From Paenibacillus camerounensis (lineage in GTDB: Bacteria > Bacillota > Bacilli > Paenibacillales > Paenibacillaceae), in the NCBI RefSeq assembly GCF_000723885.1, contig NZ_CCDG010000078.1, forward strand, positions 62,001 to 126,000: a stretch of DNA of 64,000 nt. The letters are read 5' to 3'. The translations under genes and the position numbers were made by a program. Numbering within the stretch: the first letter of the stretch is position 1; each line of letters begins with the position of its first letter. Below the pieces are notes generated by a model that had not been told where the DNA came from, did not search any database, and worked only from the letters and a program-made list of their open reading frames with translations. Below are positions 26,449 through 35,543 of this stretch, one piece after another.

Positions 26449-26468
26449 TGTCTGTTTTGAGGATGCTG

Positions 26469-26482
26469 TGAATCCGCTTACA
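26469..26482 (+). promoter_or_regulatory. Near-consensus cre site upstream of sugar ABC operon
   Basis: TGAATCCGCTTACA matches the Bacillus cre consensus TGWAANCGNTNWCA at 13 of 14 positions (T instead of A at position 5). It lies 19 bases upstream of the -35 box. CcpA control of this operon is inferred. Confidence 0.5.
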
Positions 26483-26500
26483 AATTATTTTGATATTCTG

Positions 26501-26528
26501 TTGACTTCAAGGCAATTCTGATTATAAT
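26501..26528 (+). promoter_or_regulatory. SigA-type promoter of sugar ABC operon
   Basis: TTGACT (26501-26506) and TATAAT (26523-26528) are 16 bases apart, about 105 bases before the ATPase start at 26633. A perfect -10 box and good -35 box support it. Confidence 0.5.
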
Positions 26529-26632
26529 CTTCTTTAGGGCGTTTTATAAAAGTATATTAATAAAGATGGGGGATATGAAAACCGTATCTCAACATGCATT
26601 TCAACATGTATCTCAATAATGGAGGGAAGGGA

Positions 26633-28132
26633 ATGGAACAAGAGATTAAGCTTAGGGTGTCGCAGATTGAAAAGTCCTTTCCGGGGGTCAAGGCATTAGA
26701 CAAAATTGATTTTACGGTGAAAAAAGGATCGGTGCATGTGCTCTGCGGCGAGAACGGCGCGGGCAAATCCACCCTGATGAAGATCATCAACGGCATTCAC
26801 CAGCCGGACGGCGGGCAGATCTTCATAGACGAGCAGCCCGTCAGGATTGGCAATCCCATTCAGGCGCGTAACCTGGGCATCTCGATGATTTTTCAGGAAT
26901 TGAATGTTGTGCCGGAGATGACGGTCGAGGAGAATCTGTTTCTGGGAAATCTGCCGGGAAAACGGTTCGGTAACGTGGACTGGAAGGAGGTCAGACGGCG
27001 GACCACGGAACTGCTGAAGGCTGAGAATCTACCGTATTCACCAACGACACTGCTTAAGGATCTGACGGTATCAGATATTCAGATGCTGGAGATTATGAAG
27101 GCGATTTCGTACAAATCTGACATCATTATTATGGATGAGCCGACCTCCGCGATCACCCATGAGGAAGTGGAGAAGCTGTTCATCAAGATCAGGGAGCTTA
27201 AGGCACGGGGCGTCTGCATCATTTATATCTCCCACAAGCTGGACGAAATCTTTCAGATTGCCGATGAGATCACGGTGTTCCGCGACGGAACGGTTGTCGA
27301 GAGCCATCCTAAGGAGGAGCTGGATATTGAAACGGTCATTTCGCTCATGGTGGGACGCAAGCTTACGAATACATACCCGAAGGAAGCTGTGGAGATCGGT
27401 GATACGCTGCTGAAGGTCGAGAAGCTGTGCGGTGCCGGAGGATATAAGGATGTCAGCTTCTATGTGCGAAAAGGGGAAATGATCGGCTTCGCCGGACTGG
27501 TGGGAGCAGGCAGAACCGAAGTTATGCGCTCACTGTTCGGGCTTGATCCTATTCTTTCCGGACAGGTGTACATGAAGGGGCAAGAGGTTAATATCCGCAG
27601 TGTTGAGCAGAGCATCAGAAACGGCATGGTCATGTTATCCGAGGACAGGCGGCGGTACGGGATCATTCCGATGCGGTCGGTCAGAGAGAATACCACATTA
27701 TCTTCGCTGCAAAAAGTATTCTTCCGCTTCCGCTATCAACGAAAGAACGAGCATTCGCTAGTGTCAGAAATGTTCAGCAAGATGCGGGTGAAAACACCGT
27801 CCATGGAGACTGTCATTGCATCGCTCAGCGGGGGCAACCAGCAGAAGGTGGTGCTCGCCAAATGGATGCTGCTCAATCCTGACGTACTGATTCTGGATGA
27901 ACCCACACGCGGCATCGACGTAGGAGCCAAATACGAAATTTACAAGCTGATGACTGAGCTGGTGAAGGAAGGCAAAGTGGTTATCATGGTTTCCTCCGAG
28001 CTGCCTGAGTTAATCGGGATGTGCGACCGGATCTACGTAATGGCTAAAGGGACGATAACCGGGGAGCTCAGCAGACAAGAGTTCACCCAGGAGCAGATTA
28101 TGAAGTATGCCACCGGAACAACTACATCTTAA
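26633..28132 (+). CDS. Ribose-type ABC importer ATPase (RbsA/XylG family)
   Basis: A 499-residue double-ABC protein. The first module has GENGAGKST Walker A, a weak signature region (LTVSDIQMLEIMKAIS) and IIMDEPTSAI; the second has GLVGAGRTEVMRSLFG in place of a true Walker A, then LSGGNQQKVVLAKWML and ILDEPTRGIDVG. This unequal pair is normal for RbsA-type proteins. ATG 26633 is chosen over 26594 because GGAGGGAAGG lies at 26621-26630. It leads a four-gene operon with permease, binding protein and dehydrogenase. The sugar is probably a polyol or pentose. Confidence 0.5.
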   Translation: MEQEIKLRVSQIEKSFPGVKALDKIDFTVKKGSVHVLCGENGAGKSTLMKIINGIHQPDGGQIFIDEQPVRIGNPIQARNLGISMIFQELNVVPEMTVEENLFLGNLPGKRFGNVDWKEVRRRTTELLKAENLPYSPTTLLKDLTVSDIQMLEIMKAISYKSDIIIMDEPTSAITHEEVEKLFIKIRELKARGVCIIYISHKLDEIFQIADEITVFRDGTVVESHPKEELDIETVISLMVGRKLTNTYPKEAVEIGDTLLKVEKLCGAGGYKDVSFYVRKGEMIGFAGLVGAGRTEVMRSLFGLDPILSGQVYMKGQEVNIRSVEQSIRNGMVMLSEDRRRYGIIPMRSVRENTTLSSLQKVFFRFRYQRKNEHSLVSEMFSKMRVKTPSMETVIASLSGGNQQKVVLAKWMLLNPDVLILDEPTRGIDVGAKYEIYKLMTELVKEGKVVIMVSSELPELIGMCDRIYVMAKGTITGELSRQEFTQEQIMKYATGTTTS

Positions 28133-28146
28133 TGAGGTGAAAGAAA

Positions 28147-29178
28147 TTGAAAGAGATCAATTGGAGCCAATTCTGGAGCACCTTTAAAAAAACGTACAGC
28201 ATTTATCTGGTGCTGCTGGCCTTGTTTATTGTTTGTTCTTTTGCTAATCCGAACTTTTTATCGGTTAACAATCTGACCAATATCTCCACGCAGCTTGCGG
28301 TTACCACCATTCTGGCCTTCGGCCAGACGCTGCTGATTATCAGCGGGATGCTCGATTTATCACAGGGCTCCGTACTGGCGCTTTCCGGCGTTTTTGCAGT
28401 ATCTGCCTATAAAGCTACCGGTTCATTCACAGTCGCTATCATTACCGGCATAATGACCGGTATTGTCTGCAACATCCTCAATGCCGTTATGGTCAGCACC
28501 TTCAAGACACCTCCGTTTATCGCTACGCTTGCTATGCTGACTATGGCCCGCGGGGTAGCCCTACTCTTTACAAAAGGCCAGAACATTCTGCAGCTGGGCG
28601 ATTTCACTGTACTAGGCCAAGGCTCCATCGGCTTTGTCCCGATTCCCGTTATCTTCCTGATTATCTTCGCGGTTATTACCTGGTACATCCTGCGGCATAC
28701 CAAGTTCGGGCGTTCGCTTTTCGCCGTGGGCGGCAATGAAGAAGCCGCAGTAGCCTCAGGCATTAACGTGCATAAGGTCAAATATACCGCCTTTATCATC
28801 AACGGGATTTTTGTAGGCATGGCCGGCATTCTCTTTATGTCCCGGGTCAACGCGGGGCTTCCCAACGGCGCAATCAATTATGAGTTCACAGCGCTGACCG
28901 CAGCGATCATCGGGGGCACCAGCTTCTCCGGGGGCATCGGTTCGGCGGGCGGCACACTGGCCGGTGCGTTTATTGTCGGCTTCCTTGATAACATTATGAA
29001 CCTGACCAATGTTGACTCCTATATGCAGCAGATTATCCGCGGCGCCATTATCGCCTTGGCAGTGATCTACGACATCCGCTCCAAAAACCGCAGAACCAAA
29101 AGCACACTGGGCCGGATTGAAGACAAGGGTAGCCGCAGGAAAGGGAAAGGGAAAGGCATTACAGAAAGCCATAAATGA
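28147..29178 (+). CDS. Ribose-type ABC importer permease (RbsC family)
   Basis: A 343-residue membrane protein with about ten helices. It shows GQTLLIISGMLDLSQGSVLALSG near residue 65 and GGTSFSGGIGSAGGTLAGA in the middle, both typical of RbsC. It starts at TTG 28147 after GAGGTGAAAG. The C-terminus carries a highly basic tail (RRTKSTLGRIEDKGSRRKGK) with repeated GKGKG, which is longer than usual. It forms the channel of the importer together with the ATPase before it and the binding protein after it. Confidence 0.5.
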   Translation: MKEINWSQFWSTFKKTYSIYLVLLALFIVCSFANPNFLSVNNLTNISTQLAVTTILAFGQTLLIISGMLDLSQGSVLALSGVFAVSAYKATGSFTVAIITGIMTGIVCNILNAVMVSTFKTPPFIATLAMLTMARGVALLFTKGQNILQLGDFTVLGQGSIGFVPIPVIFLIIFAVITWYILRHTKFGRSLFAVGGNEEAAVASGINVHKVKYTAFIINGIFVGMAGILFMSRVNAGLPNGAINYEFTALTAAIIGGTSFSGGIGSAGGTLAGAFIVGFLDNIMNLTNVDSYMQQIIRGAIIALAVIYDIRSKNRRTKSTLGRIEDKGSRRKGKGKGITESHK

Positions 29179-29229
29179 ATACCGGATTAAACAGCGATGC
29201 TGTTTAAAATAAATAAAAGGGGAAGACAT

Positions 29230-30228
29230 ATGAAAAAAACGCTATTAACTATGGTTTCAATGCTGCTTGTAACGGGAATGCTGGCAGGCTGCGGAAATTC
29301 GGATAAGGTAAACTCTGCGAACGGCGGAGAAAAGGCGAACAGCGGTGATAAGGTCTATAAAATTGCTTATATTGCCCGTGCCCAGTCCGATTCGTTCGCT
29401 GCCTGGCTGGCTAATGCGGTGAAGGAGGAAGCGAAGAAGTATCCGGACATCAAGCTGGAGGTCTTCGACGGCCAGGCTAACGATGATAAGGAAAATTCCA
29501 TGATCGAGAATGCGATTACCAATAAATTTGACCTGGTCATCGTCCAGCCGAACAACGGTGAAGCACAACGGCCTTATGTTGAAAAAGTTATCAAAGACGG
29601 CAAATTCGCGATCACAACGAACGCGCGGATTACCGGAATTGAAGGCGCTTCCTCTGTGGACGCCGATCCGTACGAGCAAGCAGGCGTGAACGCCCGCGCC
29701 GCACTGGACCAGATCCCGCAAAATGCCAAGGTTGTCGTCCTGAACGGACCCTCCGGCAACTTCCATGCCGACAAGCGCAGAGAAAGCTGGCAGAAGGAGT
29801 TTTTTGACAAACGTCCCGATGTACAGATCGTAGGTGAGCAGATAGCCAATTGGAACAAGGACGAAGCGATGAAATATATGGAGGACTGGGTGCAGGCGAA
29901 CGACAAGATCGATGCGGTAATCTCCATGAACGACAACATGGCGGCAGGCGCCGTCGAAGCGGTGAAGGACAACAGCAAATTTGACGGTATGCTGGCCTAT
30001 GGGGTGGATGGGACACTCGAGGCTTTCCAGCTCATTAAGGAAGGCAAAATGACCTCAACCTGCCTGCAGAACGCTTTTGAACTGGCCGAGAAGCTTCTGG
30101 ATACGAGCAGCAAGCTGCTGACCGGAGCGGAAAAGCAGGTGGATACAGATATCGGCAACCCGCTTATAACCAAGGATAACGTAGACGAATATATCGCATT
30201 GCTTGAGAAAGCCGAAGCGCTGAAGTAA
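29230..30228 (+). CDS. Ribose-type ABC importer binding lipoprotein (RbsB family)
   Basis: A 332-residue periplasmic-binding-protein type 1 lipoprotein. Signal MKKTLLTMVSMLLVTGMLAGC ends in a lipobox with Cys21. The mature part shows IAYIARAQSDSFAAWLANAV and the family pattern VDADPYEQAGVNAR and VISMNDNMAAGAVEAV. ATG 29230 with AAAGGGGAAGA upstream is chosen over the longer frame from 29197. It is the third gene of the operon. Galactofuranose, ribose and polyol binders share this fold, so the ligand is not fixed by sequence alone. Confidence 0.5.
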   Translation: MKKTLLTMVSMLLVTGMLAGCGNSDKVNSANGGEKANSGDKVYKIAYIARAQSDSFAAWLANAVKEEAKKYPDIKLEVFDGQANDDKENSMIENAITNKFDLVIVQPNNGEAQRPYVEKVIKDGKFAITTNARITGIEGASSVDADPYEQAGVNARAALDQIPQNAKVVVLNGPSGNFHADKRRESWQKEFFDKRPDVQIVGEQIANWNKDEAMKYMEDWVQANDKIDAVISMNDNMAAGAVEAVKDNSKFDGMLAYGVDGTLEAFQLIKEGKMTSTCLQNAFELAEKLLDTSSKLLTGAEKQVDTDIGNPLITKDNVDEYIALLEKAEALK

Positions 30229-30256
30229 CAGGCTAATTACGGGAGGAGATACCATA

Positions 30257-31297
30257 ATGAAGAACAGAGCCTTTTATATGACCGAACTAAAGAAAATGGA
30301 AATGAGAGAAATAGAGCTGCCGGTGCCAGCTGATGGCGAGGTTATTGTCAAACTGGAATATGTTGGGATTTGCGGTTCGGATGTGCATTATCTGGAGCAT
30401 GGCCGGATTGGAGATTTTGTGGTTGAGGGAGATTTCATCCTGGGTCATGAATGCGCAGGCAGGGTGGTTGAGCTTGGCCCCGGGGTGAAGCATCTCAAGA
30501 TCGGAGACCGGGTAGCGCTGGAGCCTGGAATTACCTGCGGCCAATGCGAGTTCTGCAGGAGCGGTAAATATAATCTGTGTCCTGATGTCAAATTCCTGGC
30601 AACTCCCCCTTACCACGGCTGTCTGATGGATTATATCGCATTCCCGGAAAATATGGCGTTTAAGCTGCCGGACAACGTGTCATCGGAAGAAGGAGCACTG
30701 GTTGAACCGCTTTCTGTGGGATTGCATGCAGCAGCGCAAGGCGGCATCCGGCTTGGTGACCGTGTCGTAATTCTGGGCGCAGGCTGTATCGGGCTTGTCA
30801 CACTGCTGGCCTGCAAAGCCTTCGGGGCTACGGATATCGTCGTGGTGGACATTATCGGGAAACGGCTGGAAGCGGCCAAGCGCCTGGGTGCCACACAGGT
30901 TATCAATGCAAGAGAGGAGGATGTGCTCCAGGTAATCGCTGAACTGACAGATGGAGCAGGCATGGATAAAGTGATCGAAACGGCCGGCAGTGAGCATACG
31001 GTCAAACAGACGCCTTACCTCGTCAAACGGGGCGGCAGTATAGTACTTGTTGGCCTTGCGGCCAAGGATATCATAGACTTTGATTTCATGCAGATTATGT
31101 TCAAGGAGGCGGATATAAAGTCGGTCTTTCGCTACCGCAACCTCTATCCTGCCGCGATCGGCGCGATTTCAGGCGGAAAAATCGATGTCAAAGGCATCGT
31201 TACACACGAGTTCAGCTTCGAGGAGTCTCAAAAGGCGTTCGACTATGTAATCGATAACAAAGAAGAAGTGGTTAAGGCCGTGATCAAGATGGGATAA
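30257..31297 (+). CDS. Zinc-dependent polyol dehydrogenase (sorbitol/xylitol type)
   Basis: A 346-residue medium-chain dehydrogenase that oxidises a polyol to a ketose with NAD. Catalytic zinc ligands are Cys39 in GICGSDVHYLEHG and His64-Glu65 in GHECAG; the structural zinc set is CGQCEFCRSGKYNLC. The Rossmann motif is ILGAGCIGLVTLLACKAFG, and the acidic VVVDI end fits NAD rather than NADP. It follows the importer by 28 bases, so the imported compound is probably sorbitol, xylitol or a related polyol. The final hydrophobic helix matches the family. Confidence 0.5.
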   Translation: MKNRAFYMTELKKMEMREIELPVPADGEVIVKLEYVGICGSDVHYLEHGRIGDFVVEGDFILGHECAGRVVELGPGVKHLKIGDRVALEPGITCGQCEFCRSGKYNLCPDVKFLATPPYHGCLMDYIAFPENMAFKLPDNVSSEEGALVEPLSVGLHAAAQGGIRLGDRVVILGAGCIGLVTLLACKAFGATDIVVVDIIGKRLEAAKRLGATQVINAREEDVLQVIAELTDGAGMDKVIETAGSEHTVKQTPYLVKRGGSIVLVGLAAKDIIDFDFMQIMFKEADIKSVFRYRNLYPAAIGAISGGKIDVKGIVTHEFSFEESQKAFDYVIDNKEEVVKAVIKMG

Positions 31298-31320
31298 TCC
31301 CGCACCTGTTCTAATACCTG

Positions 31321-31356
31321 AAAGCTCAGCCGCCAAACAGACGGTCTGGGCTTTTT
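31321..31356 (+). terminator. Terminator after polyol dehydrogenase
   Basis: Stem AAGCTCAG with CTGGGCTT around an inner CGCC region and loop, followed by TTTTT at 31351-31355. It ends the four-gene operon. Confidence 0.5.
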
Positions 31357-31418
31357 GTGCTGAGCAGAATTATGTGCTTGCCCTTTATGGAGATTATTTA
31401 GAAAAAAATAAAATAACA

Positions 31419-31447
31419 TTGACATTTTTCTCTGGGTTAAATATATT
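31419..31447 (+). promoter_or_regulatory. SigA-type promoter of Mn-type ABC operon
   Basis: TTGACA (31419-31424) and TATATT (31442-31447) are separated by exactly 17 bases. The start of the operon lies about 105 bases later. A dyad at 31464-31479 lies just downstream. Confidence 0.5.
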
Positions 31448-31463
31448 GTACCTAAGAATAAAA

Positions 31464-31479
31464 GTTTCTTTAGGGAAAC
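31464..31479 (+). promoter_or_regulatory. Dyad downstream of promoter, candidate MntR-type operator
   Basis: GTTTCTTTAGGGAAAC has exact 5-base arms and lies about 17 bases after the -10 box. It is broadly similar to Bacillus MntR boxes. A manganese or iron regulator binding here is inferred from likeness and from the manganese-type transporter that follows. Confidence 0.5.
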
Positions 31480-31550
31480 AAATGTTGTATAAAGAAAGAA
31501 AGTTAACAATTATAAAGAAAGTTGTCCATGTGGAGACAGGAGACGATACT

Positions 31551-32294
31551 GTGATTGAGATCAACAATTTAAACGTGGATTATTTCGGCAATCCGGTGCT
31601 GGAGAGCATAGATCTGAACATCCCTTTGGGTTATTCAGTCGGCATCATCGGGCCAAACGGCGCGGGTAAATCAACCTTTATCAAGGCGCTGCTGGAGGTT
31701 GTCAAAAAACGGAGCGGCTCCGTAAAGATAGAGGGGGCGGACATATCCGGCTGGAAAAGGCGTATTGCCTATGTCCCTCAAAAAAATGATATTGACCTGA
31801 CCTTTCCGATCACGGTACGCAACACAGTGCTGACCGGAACTTATCCGGGCTTAAAGCTGTTCCGGCGTCCAGGCAAGAAAGAAATGGAGACCGCGGAACG
31901 TTGTATGGCTATGGTGGATATCAGTGATCTGGCGAACAGGCAGATCAGTAATCTGTCGGGGGGCCAGCTGCAGCGGGTCTTTATAGCCAGGGCGCTCGCC
32001 CAGCAGGCAGAGCTCTTTTTTCTGGATGAACCGTTCGTCGGGATTGATCTGGTCAGTGAGACCATCATCGTCAAGCTGCTGAAGCAGCTCCGTGAAGAAG
32101 GCAAGACAGTACTGGTTGTGCATCATGACCTTCATGAGGTCGAGGACTATTTTGACAAAATTATTATTCTCAACAAAAAACTGATTGCTTTTGGAGATGT
32201 GAAAGACACCTTTACAACTGAGAATATCCGCAGCGCGTATGGGGCTTCCCTTGGCAATGTCATTATCAAAGGGGCAGGTGACGGCCATGATTAA
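31551..32294 (+). CDS. Manganese/zinc-type ABC ATPase (MntB/PsaB family)
   Basis: A 247-residue ATPase. Walker A is GPNGAGKST, the signature LSGGQLQRVFIARAL, Walker B LFFLDEPFVGID, and the switch His is in VVHHDLHEVEDYFD. These patterns fit metal importers of the ZnuC/MntB type. GTG at 31551 is chosen because AGGAGA at 31538-31543 precedes it; the longer frame from 31374 would run through the promoter. It overlaps the permease gene by 8 bases. Confidence 0.5.
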   Translation: MIEINNLNVDYFGNPVLESIDLNIPLGYSVGIIGPNGAGKSTFIKALLEVVKKRSGSVKIEGADISGWKRRIAYVPQKNDIDLTFPITVRNTVLTGTYPGLKLFRRPGKKEMETAERCMAMVDISDLANRQISNLSGGQLQRVFIARALAQQAELFFLDEPFVGIDLVSETIIVKLLKQLREEGKTVLVVHHDLHEVEDYFDKIIILNKKLIAFGDVKDTFTTENIRSAYGASLGNVIIKGAGDGHD

Positions 32295-33129
32295 TGCTCT
32301 ATCGGGCTGGCTGGATATTCCGGTCTATGCTCTTAATGCCGGGTTGTCTGCGGTGATTCTGGGTATTGTGTCGGGGGTGCTGGGCAGCTTTATCGTACTC
32401 CGCAAAATGTCGCTGATGGGTGACGCCTTATCCCATGCTGTCCTTCCCGGAGTGGCACTGTCGTATATTCTGGGGATCAACATTCTGCTGGGCGCATCTC
32501 TGTTCGGCCTGCTGGCAGCCATTCTGATTCAATTTATAACCAGCCGCAGCAATATTAAAAGCGATACCTCAATCGGCATCATTCTCAGCTCCTTTTTTGC
32601 ACTCGGCATTGTCCTGATTACCTTTGCAAGAAGCGGCCTGGACCTGACTCACATTCTGTTCGGCAATATTCTTGCAGTTCCGCAGTCGGAGCTGACCCAG
32701 TCCTTTATCATCATGCTGGTGGTTATCGCAATTATTACCCTGCTGTACAAAGAGCTGCTGATCAGCTCCTTTGACCCGGTGGTCGCCAAGGCCTATGGAC
32801 TGAGAACAGGCTTTTATCATTATCTGCTGATGACACTCCTGTCGGTAGTGACGGTATCCTCCTTATCTCAGGTCGGGATTGTCCTGGTTATTGCGATGCT
32901 GGTCATACCGGCAGCCACCTCGTATTTATGGACGAAGACGCTGTTTCACATGATTGTGCTGGCTTCGGCAGCCGGGGCGGTATCCGGGATAGCGGGTGTA
33001 ATCCTTAGCTTCCGTTATAACCTGCCTACTAGCGCCACAATTGTCCTGACCGGAATGGCACTGTTTGTGATCTCCTTTATTTTATCGCCTAAAAACAATT
33101 TCCTGGGGAAAGGATTGAAAACCAAATGA
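32287..33129 (+). CDS. Manganese/zinc-type ABC permease (MntC/PsaC family)
   Basis: A 280-residue ABC-3 family permease with about eight helices. The start ATG 32287 has GGCAGGTGA upstream and overlaps the ATPase stop. VLRKMSLMGDALSHAVLPGVALSYILG (in part) near residue 40 is the conserved core. It forms the membrane channel for the importer and ends 4 bases before the binding-protein start is completed (ATGA overlap). No odd features. Confidence 0.5.
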   Translation: MINALSGWLDIPVYALNAGLSAVILGIVSGVLGSFIVLRKMSLMGDALSHAVLPGVALSYILGINILLGASLFGLLAAILIQFITSRSNIKSDTSIGIILSSFFALGIVLITFARSGLDLTHILFGNILAVPQSELTQSFIIMLVVIAIITLLYKELLISSFDPVVAKAYGLRTGFYHYLLMTLLSVVTVSSLSQVGIVLVIAMLVIPAATSYLWTKTLFHMIVLASAAGAVSGIAGVILSFRYNLPTSATIVLTGMALFVISFILSPKNNFLGKGLKTK

Positions 33130-34058
33130 AAAAAATACTGCTGCTTCCGCTGTCCTTGCTGCTTCTGCTGCTTGCCGCCTGCTCTAATTCAAATACTAAT
33201 ACTGCCACTGGGGGAGGGGGGGAGGATAAGCTGCAGATTGTAGCGACTTATTCTATCATCGCGGATATGGCAAGAAATATTGCCGGTGATAAAGCGGAGG
33301 TTTACAGTCTTGTACCTGTCGGAACGGACCCTCATATGTATGATCCGCTGCCTGCTGACTCCGGCAAGGTTTCGGGAGCAGACCTGATCTTCTATAACGG
33401 CTTGAATCTGGAGACAGGCAAGGGCTGGTTCCAGGATCTGCTTGCTGTGACGAACAAAACAGAGGTTTCGTTTGCACTGACGGATGAGGTGGCACCAATC
33501 TATCTGACGGAAAAAGGCAAAGAAACGCAGGTTGATCCCCACGCCTGGCTCGATCTGCAGAACGGAGTCCGTTATGCCGAGGTCCTTACCACACGGCTGA
33601 TCGCAGCCGACCCGGATAACGAAGAATACTATCTCAGCAATCAGGAGGCTTATGTACAAGAGCTGAATGAGCTGGATCAGTATGCAAAGGAGGCTGTACA
33701 GCAGATTCCGCAGGATAAGCGTATTCTGGTGACAAGTGAAGGGGCGTTTAAATATTTTTCAAAGGCATACGGGCTGGAATCCGCCTTCATCTGGGAGATC
33801 AATACCGACAGTCAGGGAACACCGGAGCAAATGAAGCGGATTATCGGAATTATTGAAGACAACAGTATTCCTGCACTGTTCCTGGAGACAAGTGTCAATC
33901 CGAAAACCATGGAGACGATTTCCGCCGAAACAGGAGTTCCTGTTCACTCCAAGATCTTTACGGATTCATTAGCCAAGGAAGGTGAAGAAGGAGATACCTA
34001 CCTGGGTATGATGAAGTGGAATATCGATAAAGTGGTTGAAGGCTTATCAGGACAATAA
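33126..34058 (+). CDS. Manganese-type metal-binding lipoprotein (MntA/PsaA family)
   Basis: A 310-residue cluster 9 binding protein with lipoprotein signal MKKILLLPLSLLLLLLAAC (Cys19). The four metal ligands read as His70 (DPHMYDP), His139 (DPHAWLD), Glu205 (SEGAFKY) and Asp280 (FTDSL). The set H/H/E/D is that of manganese binders such as PsaA, with the last three at the same positions, and there is no histidine-rich loop as found in zinc binders. A short Asn/Thr and glycine linker (residues 20-33) follows the signal. It ends before a hairpin shared with the next convergent gene. Mn2+ as substrate is inferred. Confidence 0.5.
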   Translation: MKKILLLPLSLLLLLLAACSNSNTNTATGGGGEDKLQIVATYSIIADMARNIAGDKAEVYSLVPVGTDPHMYDPLPADSGKVSGADLIFYNGLNLETGKGWFQDLLAVTNKTEVSFALTDEVAPIYLTEKGKETQVDPHAWLDLQNGVRYAEVLTTRLIAADPDNEEYYLSNQEAYVQELNELDQYAKEAVQQIPQDKRILVTSEGAFKYFSKAYGLESAFIWEINTDSQGTPEQMKRIIGIIEDNSIPALFLETSVNPKTMETISAETGVPVHSKIFTDSLAKEGEEGDTYLGMMKWNIDKVVEGLSGQ

Positions 34059-34076
34059 TCAGAAGATGATGCTATA

Positions 34077-34122
34077 ACAGCCAAGAAGACCGTGCTGCCT
34101 GCTGTGCGGTCTTCTTGGCTGT
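34077..34122. terminator. Hairpin between convergent metal-ABC and propeller genes
   Basis: Perfect 16-base arms (34077-34092 and 34107-34122) around a 14-base loop. No long T run follows on either strand, but the stem is strong and lies between convergent genes. Confidence 0.5.
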
Positions 34123-34132
34123 GGGTATGTGC

Positions 34133-35377
34133 TCATGTAATTACAATGTTGGAGTAACCCGCAACAATATTTTGTGCACCGGTGCTGGTGTCTGTCCATA
34201 CGCCGATGTAGCCGCCGGGCGGTACAGATATAATGTCGATATAATCTCCTATAACTGTTACAGGTGTCGGGCTGCCTGCATTAGGACTAAAAGAAGTATT
34301 GGTAATCCGTGTATTGGTAAAGTTCTGCCCGCCGTTAATGGAGCGGGCTACGTATACATCCAACAGGAAGCCGTCAATCTGATTGCTGTAATAAATAATA
34401 TTGACTACGCCAAGCAGAGGATCTACATCTATTGCCGGGAAGAAATTCTGGGAACCTGCAGGTGCCCCCGTAATACTTAGCGGATCGGACCAGGTCGTTC
34501 CCGTATCGTCAGAAAAGGACATCAGGATATCGGAATATCCTTGGCGGAAATCCTGCCATACGGCATAAGCACGGCCGCTGAACTGCCCGCTGGAGCGGTC
34601 GGTGGATACGTTGGCAAAGGTCAGCACCCGAAAAGCGTAACCTGTAACAGGGAGCACAGTCGGTACGGGGGTAACCAGTGACACGAGCACTGCATTGCCG
34701 AAGGAAGAACCGCCATCTCTAGAAAGTCTGACCATGAACCGGGAGGGGAGATTCGTAGTAATCCATGCCCCGTACACATTGCCGGTCAAATCAAATGCGA
34801 CATCAGGCCGCTCTACCTGATCGGCTATACTGGAAAGAACAATAGGCTGGTTCCAGGTGATCCCGCCATCCTGTGAGCGGCTAAAAAAGGCTGTAGAGCT
34901 TCCTCCATTATCTACATTAAACTGGTGATTATAGGATACATAGATATTGCCAAGATAGGGACTTGATTGGCCGACATCAATAATTACATTCGTTTCATCA
35001 TTATTGATATAAGTACCATAGCCGCTGTTTACGATAACGGGGGACCCGAAGCTGGTACCGTTATCGACAGATTTGTAAATGACGGTAGTCCCATCTGTTT
35101 CACCCGGAAAGCAATGGGAGGTTACTACAAAGGTATTAGGAAAACCATAGGCGACTACCGGGGCTTCAGCACCGGTAAAGCCCGGGGGCAAAGGAAGCGA
35201 TTGATTAGACCAATTTGCTCCTCCATCCAAAGACCGGTATAAGCCAATCAAAGGCACACCTGAAGTATTATCCACTGCGACTGCAATCATCACTTGGGGC
35301 AGCAGAAGATTTACGGCAATGGAGGGTTCGAATTTAGGAAAGACGCCGCTTGTAACTGCAAAATTAAAATTTGTCAT
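34133..35377 (-). CDS. Asp-box (BNR) beta-propeller protein, sialidase-like fold
   Basis: A 414-residue protein with at least six Asp-box repeats of the S-x-D-x-G-x-x-[WF] type: SLDGGANW, SVDNGTSF, SQDGGITW, SRDGGSSF, SDDTGTTW and SINGGQNF. They are spaced about 50-60 residues apart, consistent with a six-bladed propeller as in sialidases. There is no signal peptide and no clear catalytic arginine triad, so enzymatic activity is not shown. ATG 35377 is preceded by AAGGAAGGAG; GTG 35383 is less likely. It is divergent from a small beta-rich protein and near two glycosyltransferases. A structural or glycan-binding role, perhaps on spores, is possible. Confidence 0.5.
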   Translation of the reverse strand: MTNFNFAVTSGVFPKFEPSIAVNLLLPQVMIAVAVDNTSGVPLIGLYRSLDGGANWSNQSLPLPPGFTGAEAPVVAYGFPNTFVVTSHCFPGETDGTTVIYKSVDNGTSFGSPVIVNSGYGTYINNDETNVIIDVGQSSPYLGNIYVSYNHQFNVDNGGSSTAFFSRSQDGGITWNQPIVLSSIADQVERPDVAFDLTGNVYGAWITTNLPSRFMVRLSRDGGSSFGNAVLVSLVTPVPTVLPVTGYAFRVLTFANVSTDRSSGQFSGRAYAVWQDFRQGYSDILMSFSDDTGTTWSDPLSITGAPAGSQNFFPAIDVDPLLGVVNIIYYSNQIDGFLLDVYVARSINGGQNFTNTRITNTSFSPNAGSPTPVTVIGDYIDIISVPPGGYIGVWTDTSTGAQNIVAGYSNIVIT

Positions 35378-35543
35378 ACACACACTCCTTCCTTCGCTTT
35401 TTCATAGTTACATCCTATGTACTTAGCCGGATTCTGATTATAGGTTTGCAGACATTCATGATATTCCGCATATTCACCAAGTCTTCTGACTCAATCAGCC
35501 GGTGATAGCAGGAATAGAATGATAGAAAACAGGAAGGGAGTGA

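Noticed and set aside
31374..31550. N-terminal extension of the metal ABC ATPase
   Set aside because: The extension would be encoded by the promoter and dyad; SD and family length point to GTG 31551.
34133..35377. Secreted sialidase
   Set aside because: No signal peptide and no visible catalytic arginine triad; only the Asp-box propeller fold is supported.
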